DNA from: Brasenia schreberi | Taxonomy: Eukaryota > Streptophyta > Magnoliopsida > Nymphaeales > Cabombaceae | Direction of reading: 5' to 3' | DNA length: 64,000 nt | Assembly (NCBI GenBank): GCA_036023115.1 | Contig: JAYKKT010000080.1 | Coordinates: forward strand, 8,941,501 to 9,005,500 | Shown here: piece after piece, positions 23,826 to 35,714 of the stretch | Numbering within the stretch: the first letter of the stretch is position 1 | Layout of the letters: each line of letters starts with the position of its first letter | Program-made: the position numbers and the translations under genes | The notes under the pieces: generated by a model | Told to the model about the DNA's origin: nothing | Database searches by the model: none | Seen by the model: only the letters and a program-made list of their open reading frames with translations

Positions 23826-26800
23826 CAACTTATAAGATCAACAACAAAGCTGATATCAAGTCTTGTACACAATATAGCATACATTAAGCTACCCACAACT
23901 TGTGCATAAGGAACATTAGGCTTATTGTCTCCTTCACCGGGACAATCTACCTTACTAATTTTAACCCATTTTGCAACAGGTGTACTAGCAAACTTGTATT
24001 CACCAATTTTGAACTTCTTGAGGATATAGTCAATATATCTCTCCTTACTTAGGCATAAGAATCTATATTCTTTATCTCGAGAGATCTTTATTCCTAGGAT
24101 ATAGGATGCTTGCCCATATCCTTCATTTCAAACTTAGAGTTCAACCATAACTTGGTTTTGACAATCATCTCATTGTCATTTCTAGTCAACAATATGTCAT
24201 CTATATATAATGATAGGATGATAAAGTGGCTCCTACTATTCCAAACATATACATAGTGATCAAATTTATTAGCCACAAACCCAAGTTCTATAATGACATT
24301 TTTAAAAGTCAAATACCATTAGTGAGGTGACTATTTCAGGCCATATAGGAATTTTCTCAGCCTATATACTTTATCTTCTTGGCCTTCAACTACAAATCCT
24401 TCGGGCCGCTGCGTGTATATGATTTTATCTAAATCTCTGCTTAGAAATATTGTCTTTACATCTAACTGATGTAAATCTAAATCATAATATGCAGATATTA
24501 CAAGGATTATTCGTATGGATGCAAATTTCGTAACTGAAGAATATGTCTCAACATAATCTATCCCTTCTTTTTGCGAAAAACTCTTTGCAACCAACCTTGT
24601 TTTAAACTTGTCGATTGTATCATCGACCTTGTATTTCTTTTTCAGAACCCATTTATAATGTATGACTTTTCTTTCTTTTGGTAAATCAGCTAATTCCAAG
24701 ATTTGGTTTTTCTCAATGGATTCAATTTCTTCATCCATGGCTTTCCCCCAGTCTGATACGTCTGATGAGTTCATAGCTTGCTGATAAGTCAAGTTATCAG
24801 TGAACTCATCTAAATCCACTGAATTACACACTTCTTTTGCAAGATAAGTACGATAATCCTTTAAGTAGGATGGAGTGACCCTTGGTATTTTATGTTCACT
24901 TAAGGTTTCGGTTGTTTCAAGAAGATCTTCTATGGACTTAAAAGATGATTGATCTAAGTCTACTAGATCATCAACACATTCATCATTGTTTTCCAGGATA
25001 TCATTCTTAAAATCTTTTATAAATTCAACATCTTTGCTTTCAATTAGTTCGTGGTCCTTATGATAAAACTGACATCCCTTTGAACCTTTCGAATATCCAA
25101 TGGATATAAATCTTAAGGACCTACTGTCTAGCTTATCTCTAGACTGATCAAGAATCTTTACATGTGCAACAGATCCCCACCTCTTGAGATGCCCTAGGTT
25201 GGGTTTTCTTCCAAACTACATCTCATATGGTGTAGTAAATACAGCTTTACACGGTATTGTATTGAGTATGTAAACCGCTATACTTACTACTTCTCCCCAA
25301 AATACCCTTGGTAGAGAGATATCGATCAACATTAACCTTTTCATATTCAACAAGGTTCTATTGTATCTCTCAAATACACCATTTTGTTGAGGTGTCTTGG
25401 GCATTATATTTTACTTTGCAATACCAAAGTCTTTATAGAATTCAAGAAATTCTACCGAGGTATATTCACCACCTCTATATGATCTTAAGACTTTGATTAA
25501 ATACCCTAATTAGTTTTCTACTTCTTGCTTATATTCTTTAAAGGCATCTAATGTCTCAGATTTATGTGCTAAAAGATATAAATACATATATCTAGAGTAA
25601 TCATCGATATATGTTATAAAATAACCCATTCCACGATGTGATTTTACTATAAAAGGTCCACATAAATCCGTGTGAATAACTTCCAATAGGGTTATTGCCC
25701 TTGTTGATTTCTTAGGAAAAATTTTCCTTATTTTCTTGTATACAAGCTTCACACTTCTTGAAAGTATTTTTCTCAAATCTAGGCAGTAAGTCAAAGTTGG
25801 ATAGTTTCTTCAACTTTTTCAGACATATACGCAGAAGAAGTACTAATTTGATTATCACAAAATTTAAACAGTATATGCTCTACATCGAATTCCCTACAAA
25901 ATAATATTCCCCTATGTTTTTCCACATTCACCTTACCAAGAATAAACCTGATCTCAAAACCTTTCTTTTATAAGGTAGGGACCGAGACCAGATTGTGCCT
26001 TATAGTTGACATAATTAATACATCATTTAATATAATTGGTTTGCTTTGTACAGAAATCCTAAAAGGCCTAGTACCCAAAACATCCGAGAAGGTATTGTTA
26101 CCCATGTAGACTCGATGTTCGCCTGATTTGTATTCTTTCAGGTCCATTGTCCATTTTTTGGTCTTTGAGATATATCGTGTAGCTCCGGAGTCTATCCACC
26201 AACCTGTCACAGGGCGGTCCATGTATAAACGCTATGAAATCACGCAAATTATGTCAGGTTTCTCTTGCTGTCTGCGCTATGCGTTGTTTTCATCATCTTT
26301 CTTGTTGCGGCAGTCCTTCTTAAAGTATCCCATCTTTTCACAGTTAAAGCACTTGACCCGAGAAAAAGTTTCTTGCGATTTCTTAAAATTTTGACCTCCC
26401 TTCTTATTATTATTGCCAAACTTCTTGTTTGGTTTATTTTTCTTCTGGTTGGGTTTGGAGCTAAACTCTATCTCATCCTGTATCACTAGCAATTTTTCTT
26501 TCTTGTTTTTTATTATATGTTCTTACTCTATTGCTAGTTTTAGGGATAATTTAGAAAGGTTCATTTCAGGCCCTAATCTAAGGGCAGTGGTAGCCATATA
26601 ACATGACGAGAGTAGACTATTTAAGATAGTTGATATCTGCATCGGTTTTAAGATGACTGATTTTATCACAGCTAAGTCCCTAGCCATTACTAACATGTGG
26701 TTTACATGTTCTACTACATTATCTCCTTCTTTTATTTTGAAGGAGTTGTACTTTTGTAGTAGTAACTATACATATAATTTGGCAGTTGTGTAATACTTAG

Positions 26801-28309
26801 TTGTTATTAAATCAAACAGTTCTTTAACGGTCTCATATTCTTCGAAGACCCTAATCAAGTTATCCTCCATGTAGATTAACATGACTGTCCTTGCTATGGT
26901 GTCATCTTTTAAAAATATTTTATACATTTCTATTTATTGCTCAATTGCATCTGGTGGTGGCAGACGCATGATTTACTTTAGTACGTACTCAACACCCTCA
27001 AGTGTTAGAGCAAGTGAGATTCTCCTCTTCCATGTTTGGAAGTTCAGATTGTTTAGTTTATTAGCTTTTGCAATTTTGACACACATATTCTTCAACTCTT
27101 TTTTATGTGTTTGACAATTATAACAATTAGACGGTCTAAGAGGAAATAAACAATAAACAACAAACACACATAGCAGGGACCATGTTAGAATGATACATAA
27201 TATCATAAAAGCAAACTAAAGACATTTTATAAGCAACTTGGGACAAACTTTTAATTTTCCCAAAAATTTCTACTATTAGCATTTTTTAAATAATACTAGG
27301 GGTAAAATTGTAATTTTAACTATCTATCCACTTTTAAAATTTTCTGAAAAATGTAAGGACAGACTCGTAAAATTACTCTTTGATATTTCTATAAAATTTG
27401 TAACTGATCGAGATTAAAACTGTAATTTTAACCCTTTGTTCGAATGTGTAATTTTCTCAAAAGTACAGAGACAAACCTATCTTTTGATACAATGGCAGAA
27501 TGAAAATTAACACAAATCGAGAAGGGCAATAACATAAAATAGTAGCCTGATATTTTATAATTTTCACAAACTACCGAAGGGTAAAAAAGAATTTTTGCTC
27601 GATAAGGGCAGAACAATCTTTTTGATTGGGGAAGTTTCGTAATATTTGAAATTCGGCCGGGGCAGAATTGACTTTTCAGTCTATTGCTTGCGAAACCGCT
27701 AGTTTCGGCCCACGATTTTCGGTTTCAATTTTAAATGAAGAGAGAGAGAGTCTGTTTCAGACTCTGGAGAGAGAGAGAGGTTCAACGAGCGGTCATCGTC
27801 GATCGTCGCGGTTTCTTTAGCCGACGACAAAGAGGGAGAGTTTGACGGAGCTTCGCTCCACTCCTTGGCCTATGGTCCTCTAAGGCGGTCGACGACCGAT
27901 GGTTTGTTGTGGCAGTTTCTGGCCTCTTGGCCTGCTACCTTTTAGCTTCCTGTCTTGTTATCACCTAAAGGCTTGCGACCTTTCGGTCTTCTGACATTTT
28001 GCGGTTCTTTGCTGCCTTCTGGCCTACGCTTTTCAGCTTGTCGCGATTCTTTGTCGCTTTCTTACCTGCGACCTTTTGGCCTGTTGCAGTTCTTTGTCAC
28101 TTTCTAACCTACGGTGGTTCTTTGTCGCTTTCTAGCTTGTGGCGGTTCTTTGCTGCTTTCTCATCTTTCGTTGTCTCTCTCGTTTCTGTCTCCTCTTTCT
28201 TTTTCTTTCCTTTTTTTTTTCTTCTTCTTCCTCTTTCTGTTTTGTAGAATAATAATGCGTACCTCTCATTTTTTTCTTCTAGGGATCAAAACCGAGGCCC
28301 TAATACCAA
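23826..28309 (-). mobile_element. Ty1/copia retrotransposon internal region, 3'-truncated
   Basis: Order on the minus strand: primer-binding site (TTGGTATTAGGGCC, near 28297-28310), long leader, gag from about 27210 (NFQTWKRRISLAL), CCHC knuckle CFNCEKMGYFKKDC (near 26340), protease WWIDSGATRYIS (near 26190), integrase (25794-25216: YIDDYSRYMY; PQQNGVFERYNRT), and reverse transcriptase (24831-24094: VDVK-like LDVKT, YIDDILLTRND). Protease-integrase-RT order is diagnostic of copia. Stops and frameshifts are scattered. Homology stops at about 23826, inside the region after RT, so RNase H and the 3' LTR are absent. Confidence 0.9.
27960..28170 (+). repeat. Degenerate short repeats in the copia leader
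   Basis: The word TTCTTTG(C/T)(C/T)G(C/T)(C/T)TTCT recurs about five times at unequal spacing of 35-55 bp, each time followed by variants of 'ggcctacg' or 'agcttgtgg'. It reads as Phe/Leu-rich frames on the plus strand, which are artefacts of the repeat. Confidence 0.5.
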
Positions 28310-28700
28310 TGTCAGAGAATCGTTGAAGCCGACTGAAGCTTTCTATTTCTCCAGTTGCCAGAGTTCGATGACTTTCGCTCCCCGTTTAATGTCCTAGATA
28401 AATCTGCAGCAAAAGTGAAGTTAAGGTGTTTGAGGTTTCCTCACAGTGGCCTTTCCTAGAGAGATAATATTCAGTATTGTGTATCATATATATATTCTTT
28501 ATACGCACTGCTCTTATTTATAGAGCAGTGCCTGCTCCATGTCTCCTAACTTTTTACGCTAGATTTTTCTCATTCAAAACAGTTATATTCGGACTGTTAC
28601 CGAAAAATCCAGTAACAATTCGAAGGCTCCTCACTGTAATAATATGGATGACCAGTCCGGTCATTACCGGGCTTAGTTGGCGAGAATGACCCCTCTAACA
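28310..28700 (-). repeat. 5' LTR of the copia element (391 bp)
   Basis: On the minus strand it begins TGTTAGAGGGG and ends CTCTGACA, giving near-perfect short inverted ends (TGTTAGAG/CTCTGACA). A TATA box (CTATAAATA) lies near 28518. The primer-binding site follows directly. No partner LTR is present in the window. Confidence 0.8.
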
Positions 28701-29044
28701 TGTATCACGAAAGACGAACAAAAGAAGTGTGATTGGTTATCTTATGTATCTTTGTTAAATCCCCATCAAATCCTTCACGACGCCATTAATTTAGACGTAC
28801 GTGGTTAGATTCCTGCTACTTCCTTTCGGACAAGGTGAAGTTGACACGTTGAAATTAACTACGTTAAAATGCAACGGCAGTCGATCTTAGTGATGGGCGG
28901 CGATTTCTCCGTTCAATCAGCAATCAAACTTTTTCTGCTGTGTCCCACGTTGTAAATCAATGAACCGAGCTACTGATAGCATAAATCAAACTTTTTTGGC
29001 AGGCTCCTCCCCTCAGAGAGAGAGCTTCACCTCGCTTCAGTTCA

Positions 29045-31325
29045 ATGGAGGTTCTCTTTTTCATTATTTTTCTCTTACTGCTACCAGTATTCTCCTTCTC
29101 TCAGGCACAGCCCTACCGGAACATAACTCTCGGATCTTCTCTCTCTTCCCTTAACAAACAACTCATGAGCTTCTTCATCCGAAGAGTTAGCCTTTGGTTT
29201 CTCCACTGTTTCAGGGAACCTCTTTGTTGGAATACGGTTTGAAAAGATCCCAGGGAAACCGCTGGTTTGGACGGCAAACAGAAAAAATCCAGTACCCAAC
29301 GGGATCAACCATCGAGCTCACAACCAATGGAAGGCTCATACTAAAGGACCAGAGCAACCGCTTGCTGATGACACTCGCAGATAACTCAGATGGTAGTGTT
29401 AATTCTGCAGCCATACTGGATAACGGCAACTTCATCATGCAAAGCTCTTCTTTAGATTTCAAATGGCAGAACTTCGACAACCTAACAGACACCATCTTGC
29501 CCGGACAATTCGTCAATCCAGAAACTTCTCTATATTCTGCATCATCACCAACGAGCCTATCAAAGGGACGGTACTATCTATCATGAAGAGTGATGAAAAT
29601 CTTGGACTTTACTGGTTTGGGAGCCCAACGGACGTCGATAATGTGGTTTACGAGTCCAAGACGAAGGGGACGAGTGGTAGATTGGTGTTCAACGAGACTG
29701 GTATGATCTACATATCCTTATGAATGGAAATTCGTGGAGCTTAACTTTGTTTGACCGGATTCCGATGCATGTGCAAGATTTTTACCAAAGGGCTACTCTT
29801 GATTATGACGGAGTTTTTCGGCAGTACAGTTACCCGAAGAACAGCAACGGCGTCCGGGCAGCGTCGTGGAGAGTGGTCTGGAGCACTATTGATAATTCCT
29901 GCTTTGTTCAGGGCGTTTGTGGATTAAATGGTTACTGCACATTGGAAGAGGATCAACGAGCAGATTGCTTGTGTACTTCGGGCTTTGATTATATAGATGC
30001 GAAGAACAGACTAATGGGATGCCAACAGATTTTCCGGTTCAGGATTGACGTGCTCCGACCAGCGACTATATTCTCCAGACTCTTGAAAATATTGACTGGC
30101 CGATGGGAGATTTTCTACAGATGAACTCAGTGGATGAGGATAGATGCAAGGAATTGTGCCTCTCCGATTGTTTATGTACTGTGGCTATTTTCAGGAGCAG
30201 TACTTGCTCGAAGAAGAAGATTCCGATGTACAATGGCAGACTTGATGTCCGACTAGGATCCAAAGTTTTGATCAAGATGCCAAGAAATAACATTTCAGCT
30301 CGCCTGCCACCACCAAGTGTTAATGGAGGTGCAGGAAGCGTGGATTATAAAGATTCCAAGAAACTACTACCTTTTATAATTGTGTAATGCGTGGTTCTTG
30401 GTCTCTCTGGGATTCGAAATCTCGTCTGTTTTGTTGTTTGAATTCACCGAGGCCTGAGTCCGGGTGCAGCACCTTGGGGATGAATCTGAGGAGCTTTGCT
30501 TTCAAGGAATTGGAAGAAGCTACTAATGGATTCAATGAAAAGCTTGGGAAGGGATATTTTGACACTGTTTACAAAGGAACTATTGCTTCATGGGACGGCC
30601 GGATCCCGGTGGCTGTGAAGCAGTTGGCCAATCTGCCGAAAGATGGTGATAAGGAAATCAAAACAGAGATGACTGTGATCGGCAGAACCCATCACAAGAA
30701 CCTGTTCCAGCTACTTGGTTTCTTTGACGAAGCCTCTCATAGACTGTTGGTATATAAATACATGAAGACTGGTTCTCTTGCAAGCTTCCTCTTTGGCGAC
30801 AGTAGACCTGAATGGAGCCTAAGAATGAAGATTGCAGCACTCCGATCATACACTGTGACGTAAAACCAGAGAACATACTTCTTGACTACAATCTGGTCCC
30901 GATGATCTCTGATTTCGGTCTAGCCAAGCTTCTGAAGACTGACCAGTCGCATACTACCACAAATATCAGAGGAACCAAGGGCTATATAGCACCTGAATGA
31001 TTCAGAAATATGGCAATTAGAGCGACGGTTGATGTTTACAGTTTTGGGGTCGTATTGCTGGAGATCATATGCTGCAGAAAGAACGTTGATTCTAAGATAA
31101 AAGATGGTAATGGTAGAGCGTCAACTGGGAAGGTTAATAGAGGAAGATGAAGCTGCAAGGTGTGATATGAGAAACGTAGAGAAGATGGTAATGATAGCTC
31201 TATGGTGCTTTCAGGAAGAGCCATCGGCTAGACCCAGAATGAGGAAGGTGGTGCAGATGCTGGAAGGTGCAGTTGAAGTTGAAGTGCCGCCCTACAACTC
31301 CTCTTTTGCCAATTCACACAATTGA
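29045..31325 (+). pseudogene. G-type lectin S-receptor-like Ser/Thr kinase (LECRK type), pseudogene
   Basis: It reads as one intronless LECRK-like receptor: signal peptide (MEVLFFIIFLLLLP, 29045), bulb-lectin domain (FVGIRFEKIPGKPLVW; NGRLILKD), S-locus/EGF-like region (CGLNGYC, about 29930), PAN-like Cys-rich part (30120-30240), a decayed membrane segment (about 30370-30430) and kinase ([46 protein letters not shown]). Disabling changes: frame change near 29168, stops at about 29584, 29721 and 30385, and loss of about 15 codons before IIHCDVKP (about 30840). A TGA stands where the family has Trp after APE (near 30998). A further deletion lies near 31105. An intact member would be about 800 aa and would act in plasma-membrane signalling, often in defence. 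Confidence 0.85.
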
Positions 31326-31899
31326 GAGAGATGGTTCAGATCTAAATCACCTGTTTTGTGGCATGCAAGAGATCTACAGTTGCAGTTTCAAAACATATCT
31401 TTAGTTTGTTTTAGTTCGATGCGTCATGTATTGTGTAACTATTATAATCCCCTCTCTCCGGCTTCGTGTCTGATGTAATGGTTGCACTTGCGAGTCTAGT
31501 CGACTGGTGCTGTGGTTACCTGGATTTTTTGTTCATCAAAGAAACTTCCAAGACAATGAATTACTGGGAGATAATGAAGCCAACAAACAGTGATCTTACA
31601 ATGCTAGAAAGTTTGTTGTCTAGGATGACAGGCTGATCTCTGTAAGTAATTCCCATCAATCGATGGAAATTAGTTTTCGGCACCTATGGCCGGCGCTGCA
31701 TCCTCCAGGGTCGAGTGCTTCAGCCATTAAATTAAGCGGTACATGAGTATGGTCATGAGAGTCGTTTGTTCATAGATCATAAGAGCTAAGGTTCAGGCAT
31801 TGATAGGACATTCCCTTGTCCTTTTATTTTTATTGGATTTGGTTTCTTTTTCTTTTTACTTTCTAATGATGAATGCAAAAGCAAGAGTTATCACTCAGG
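31326..31899. other. 3' flank of the kinase pseudogene, nothing recognised
   Basis: No gene, repeat array or transposon signature seen. Confidence 0.35.
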
Positions 31900-31995
31900 A
31901 CGTCAGCCCACCTGGCAGGACTCTCGACTTCCATTTACTGTAGACCACAAGTTCGAGGGTGTGCATACCGAGCTTCAGCCTCCTGTTATACACAG
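31900..31995 (+). repeat. tRNA-derived SINE-like copy 3
   Basis: CAGCCCACCTGGCAGGACTC (A-box region), then ACAAGTTCGAGGGTGTGCAT (B-box region), then 'ccgagcttcagcctcctgtt'. The order and 3' words match copies 6, 8 and 9. An A-rich tail (aaaaaagagaaagag) follows. Confidence 0.55.
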
Positions 31996-32162
31996 AACAG
32001 AAAAAAGAGAAAGAGTAATAAGAACATAAAAGAGTCAAGGAAAAACATTAACCGTGCGAATTACCATTTATCTTGAAATACAATTTCCGTCTTATTTAAA
32101 TCTTTTTAGTAGCTAGAGCAGCCAATTCGTGCCGGCTTAACCTGGTCCACACCTACACACCT

Positions 32163-32188
32163 ATATATATATATATATATATATATAT
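32163..32188. repeat. (TA)n microsatellite
   Basis: About 13 TA dinucleotides. Confidence 0.9.
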
Positions 32189-32246
32189 GCTGTAACTAGA
32201 GCTGGGAGCAACACGGTGAGCTTACTGTTCAGGGAACGGGCGGGTT

Positions 32247-32300
32247 CACTACTACAAAGTGGCGTTACATTGACGGCCGTCGTGTAATCCATTAGTTTCA
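32247..32300 (+). mobile_element. CACTA-like terminal fragment
   Basis: CACTACTACAAAG followed by GTTACATTGACGGCCGTCGTG has the form of a CACTA element end (CACTACTACAAA plus a subterminal GACGGC/GCCGTC palindrome). No matching second end or transposase was found nearby. Confidence 0.4.
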
Positions 32301-32500
32301 AGATGACAATCATGGTCATACCAATTCACCGATATATTATGTTCTAGACATGATTGGTGCTGATTCAATGGTTCGAACCAAAATCGGACTGGCCTCAAAA
32401 CCGTGAAGGCCAGGAATCGAAGAACATCTCAACTGGGTTAAGTCGATGAGTTTCAGAAACCGGCTCGTAACTAAAACCGAAAGCAGCACTTTCAAACCAG

Positions 32501-32646
32501 GTTTCTATTTAAATACATTTTCTAAACCCAACTTATGAGAAACGAATCCTTAGTTCAATGGCAGGGGCGCCTTGTCGTTGAAGTTGATCTGGTGCTGGAC
32601 TCTCAATTCTATTTAAATACATTTTCTAAATCCAACCTATGAGAAG
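32501..32646. repeat. 40-bp direct repeat, 106 bp apart, around a SINE-like head
   Basis: 'ttctatttaaatacattttc'-type units at 32501-32540 and 32607-32646 differ at about three sites. Between them lies TTAGTTCAATGGCAGG (32550 on), a perfect A-box match, followed by about 50 bp. It could be a tandem duplication that includes the SINE head. Confidence 0.6.
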
Positions 32647-33180
32647 CCCTGTCTTAACCAGCTGCTTTTTATGATTAAAAAAAACTGGTCTTAGGGTGGT
32701 TTGGTTATAGTTCCAAATTCTGAATAAACTCAAACCGCGATTCTGATTTACCTCATGTCTAAGACACCCATTCTACCATTGACTGTCGTTTTTTTGGGGT
32801 TCTGCGGTTCATGTCTGTGAACACAGGATTGATGTTTGAGATGCACAAAGTAAACGTGCCATTTACGATAGAAATAACTGGTTAGTTTCTACCATCCGTG
32901 ATTACATGTAGAATACGTGTGTGCTTGCTTGTGCATGTATTTATGTGTGTATTCAAGGATTTTGACGCACCTTGAGTCGGGATGAAACGTGAAACCCAAG
33001 CCTAACCCGAGAAGAAGAAGAGAAAAGGTAGAAGACGATACTCTTCACCTTTACTTAGAGAGGGTTTTCGACAAGTAAGTTTGTATGATTTCTTGTATCA
33101 TATATTGAAAACAACAACTTATATTTATATACTAGGCTTTACTTTCTGTGATTTTCACCTCGTGTTTTTAGTTAAAGCCA

Positions 33181-33300
33181 TTATCTTCTATATTTAATAA
33201 AGAAAAATGATATTTAATAAAGCTATTATCTTCTATATTTAATAAAGAAAAATGATATTTAATAAAGCTATCATCTTCTATATTTAATAAAGAAAAAAAA
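33181..33300. repeat. Tandem repeat, 45-bp unit, about 2.7 copies
   Basis: Units start at 33181, 33226 and 33271 with (T/C)CTTCTATATTTAATAAAG, nearly identical. AT-rich and noncoding. Confidence 0.85.
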
Positions 33301-35714
33301 GGTAAAACTAAACCAGTTATGTCTAGTATTCACTTAGTTAGCTACTATCTATTAAAATGTCTCAGACCCGTTGAAGGAAGGGTACTCATGGAAAAATAAC
33401 GACCCGAGTCTTTCTAAGTTCATGTTCACGCGTGGGATCCTCAAGCTATCGTAAAAACAGTAGCTTGGAGTAGACTTGCCCGGTTTCAACGAAGGGTTGA
33501 ACTAAAGCCAAACTGCCCGCGGAACCTGAACCAAATCCAGAGACTTTTATGGTTCAGTTTTCACCAAGGAACAGAACCGAAAGTGACAGTCTACAACAGC
33601 CGGTTTCAAGGTTCCGAAAGCACGAATTCCAAAACCAAGCCACCGATGAACAGTCCCTTTTATATAGTCATGAGAGGTTCTGGCAAATTGGTCCAAATCA
33701 TTTTATCAAATGGCATTGAATATTAGTTCAAAATGAGCGAGATAAACATGAGTATCTATGAACTCCTAGACGACAAGGGTCACATGGTATAGATGCTCAA
33801 GCAACTTGATTAATTTTCTATAAGTACTAAGGTCCGAGAGTATATATTTCTCTAATAACAGTATCATTCTTATACATACACACACATATTGGAGCATTGC
33901 CATCTTCAACCTTTATGATTTCACCTTGTAAGATCACATCAATATATTAAGACAAATTTTCTTCAATTTCACAGCAACATCATGCTCAATTTTCGAACTG
34001 AAGGTGAGACCACTCGTTACCTTCTCTTCTTGATATGTTTAGAGATCCCCTTTTAAGCCATTTCAAGAAGGAAATATGAATTACAACAAGACAAAGAATC
34101 ACATCAAATAAGTTTACATGTCAAAGTATTGAAAGAATCATCATGCTCAATGAATAACTATGGAACAATTCTACAACGAAACTTCAAGACGGGGACAGAC
34201 TAGTATATCATAATGTTATCATACCTTTCTTGATGTAGTCTCCATACAATAAAAAACAACATTGATTATATAAGCGACATAATATGCTCCTGAAAATTCA
34301 ATTCTTTTTCATATCAAAAACATTTTAATTTAGAATCTCCTGACATATGTGATCATTACCTTGAAAAAAATGCATTGTAAACGGAAACCTCAACTACTAC
34401 TTCCCATACTATGACATATTACTTAAATTTCTATCTCACAAAATATAAATGTGTTTAGCATACCACAAATATATAAGAGGAAAAGGCAACACATTTGTGA
34501 AGGCACTCCAGAAACATTATATGTAAATCCAGCTCCAAAGGTCATTAGACTCATTACAAATCCTCGAGGTAATTCTACGTAACCAAGCATAAGAAGAGAT
34601 AGAGATAGAATCGCCCAAAACAATAAAGCCCCAAAATTTTCCTACCACTAAAAGCCTAATACAATGATACTCAAGAAAATCACATGATAATCATCAATAA
34701 TCACAAAGATTCAAAACAACATCCTAAAATATACCAGAAATTAAGACAAAAAGAAGTAAATAGAAACGGCATAACTATACTTCTAACTTCCAATTGAAGG
34801 ATTCTAAGCACCAAATCAGCGAGACAGAGAGACGGATTGCTTGTGACTGTGACTATGCTTGAGCTTCTCCCAACTCTGGCCTTCGGGTTCTTCACTTGGT
34901 TGTTCGTATGATAAATAAAATAAGAGCAAGACTGGGAGGAGGTATTTTAGTTTTATCTTTTTAGGATTAATGTTAGAGGTTGTTTTTCATCTGATAACAA
35001 CTGAACCGAACCAGTAAAGCTCTTTTATAAGGGCAAGCCATGCGTTCGATGAGAGTCAAGCCCCTCACCAGCTCTGAAGAGATAGTTTTTCAAGCCATAA
35101 CAATAAAATGTTAGAAGACCCCTTGTGTCTTTGTCCTAAACCTTATGTTCATTCATGATGTCATCACATATCATGACATAACTATAGTTTTCGAGATATG
35201 TAATAATTCTTTACCAACAAATACTAACCTAATATTGTAAACACCCTATAAGTATATGTTATTTGTTTTTCAAATCTTTTCATGTACTTGTATTTGACTT
35301 TGGCAAGATATTTATAGAAGGGCTATAGTGTTGGCATAAAAGGTTCACTCTATAAAAAACATGCTTAGAACATAATAATAAATCTTCAATACTTAAAGTA
35401 AATGTTTGAATCACTACAACATATTCTGATATTTAATGTATTCACGATAACCAAATATAAATTTTTCTCTTGATATCTCTTCAATAGATGACAAAAATAA
35501 TATTTATATAGTGAACCAAAATTTTAATTACGTAACGTTTATGGTTTATATATAACAAAAAGGTTATTAATTACGATAAGTACTCTATTTTAGCTTGTCA
35601 AGCTGGGAGGAACTAGAGAACTTTTCCTTCTCTCAAACTTTTTGTAGTCTTTCTTATTCCTTTATGATTATATTAACAAAAAGATTATATATCCTTATTT
35701 ATTTCTCTTACAAC
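33301..35714. other. Intergenic, no confident gene
   Basis: AT-rich. A weak minus-strand frame near 34560-34640 resembles a membrane-protein exon but is not called. No LTR, TIR or tandem structure stood out. Confidence 0.35.

Noticed and set aside
27999..28247. Plus-strand Phe/Leu-rich 82-codon frame
   Set aside because: Product of degenerate CTTT/TTCT repeats in the copia leader.
34423..34640. Minus-strand hydrophobic frame (LLMLGYVELPRGF) reminiscent of LMBR1-type membrane proteins
   Set aside because: Only about 13 residues look familiar, and neighbouring exons could not be found.
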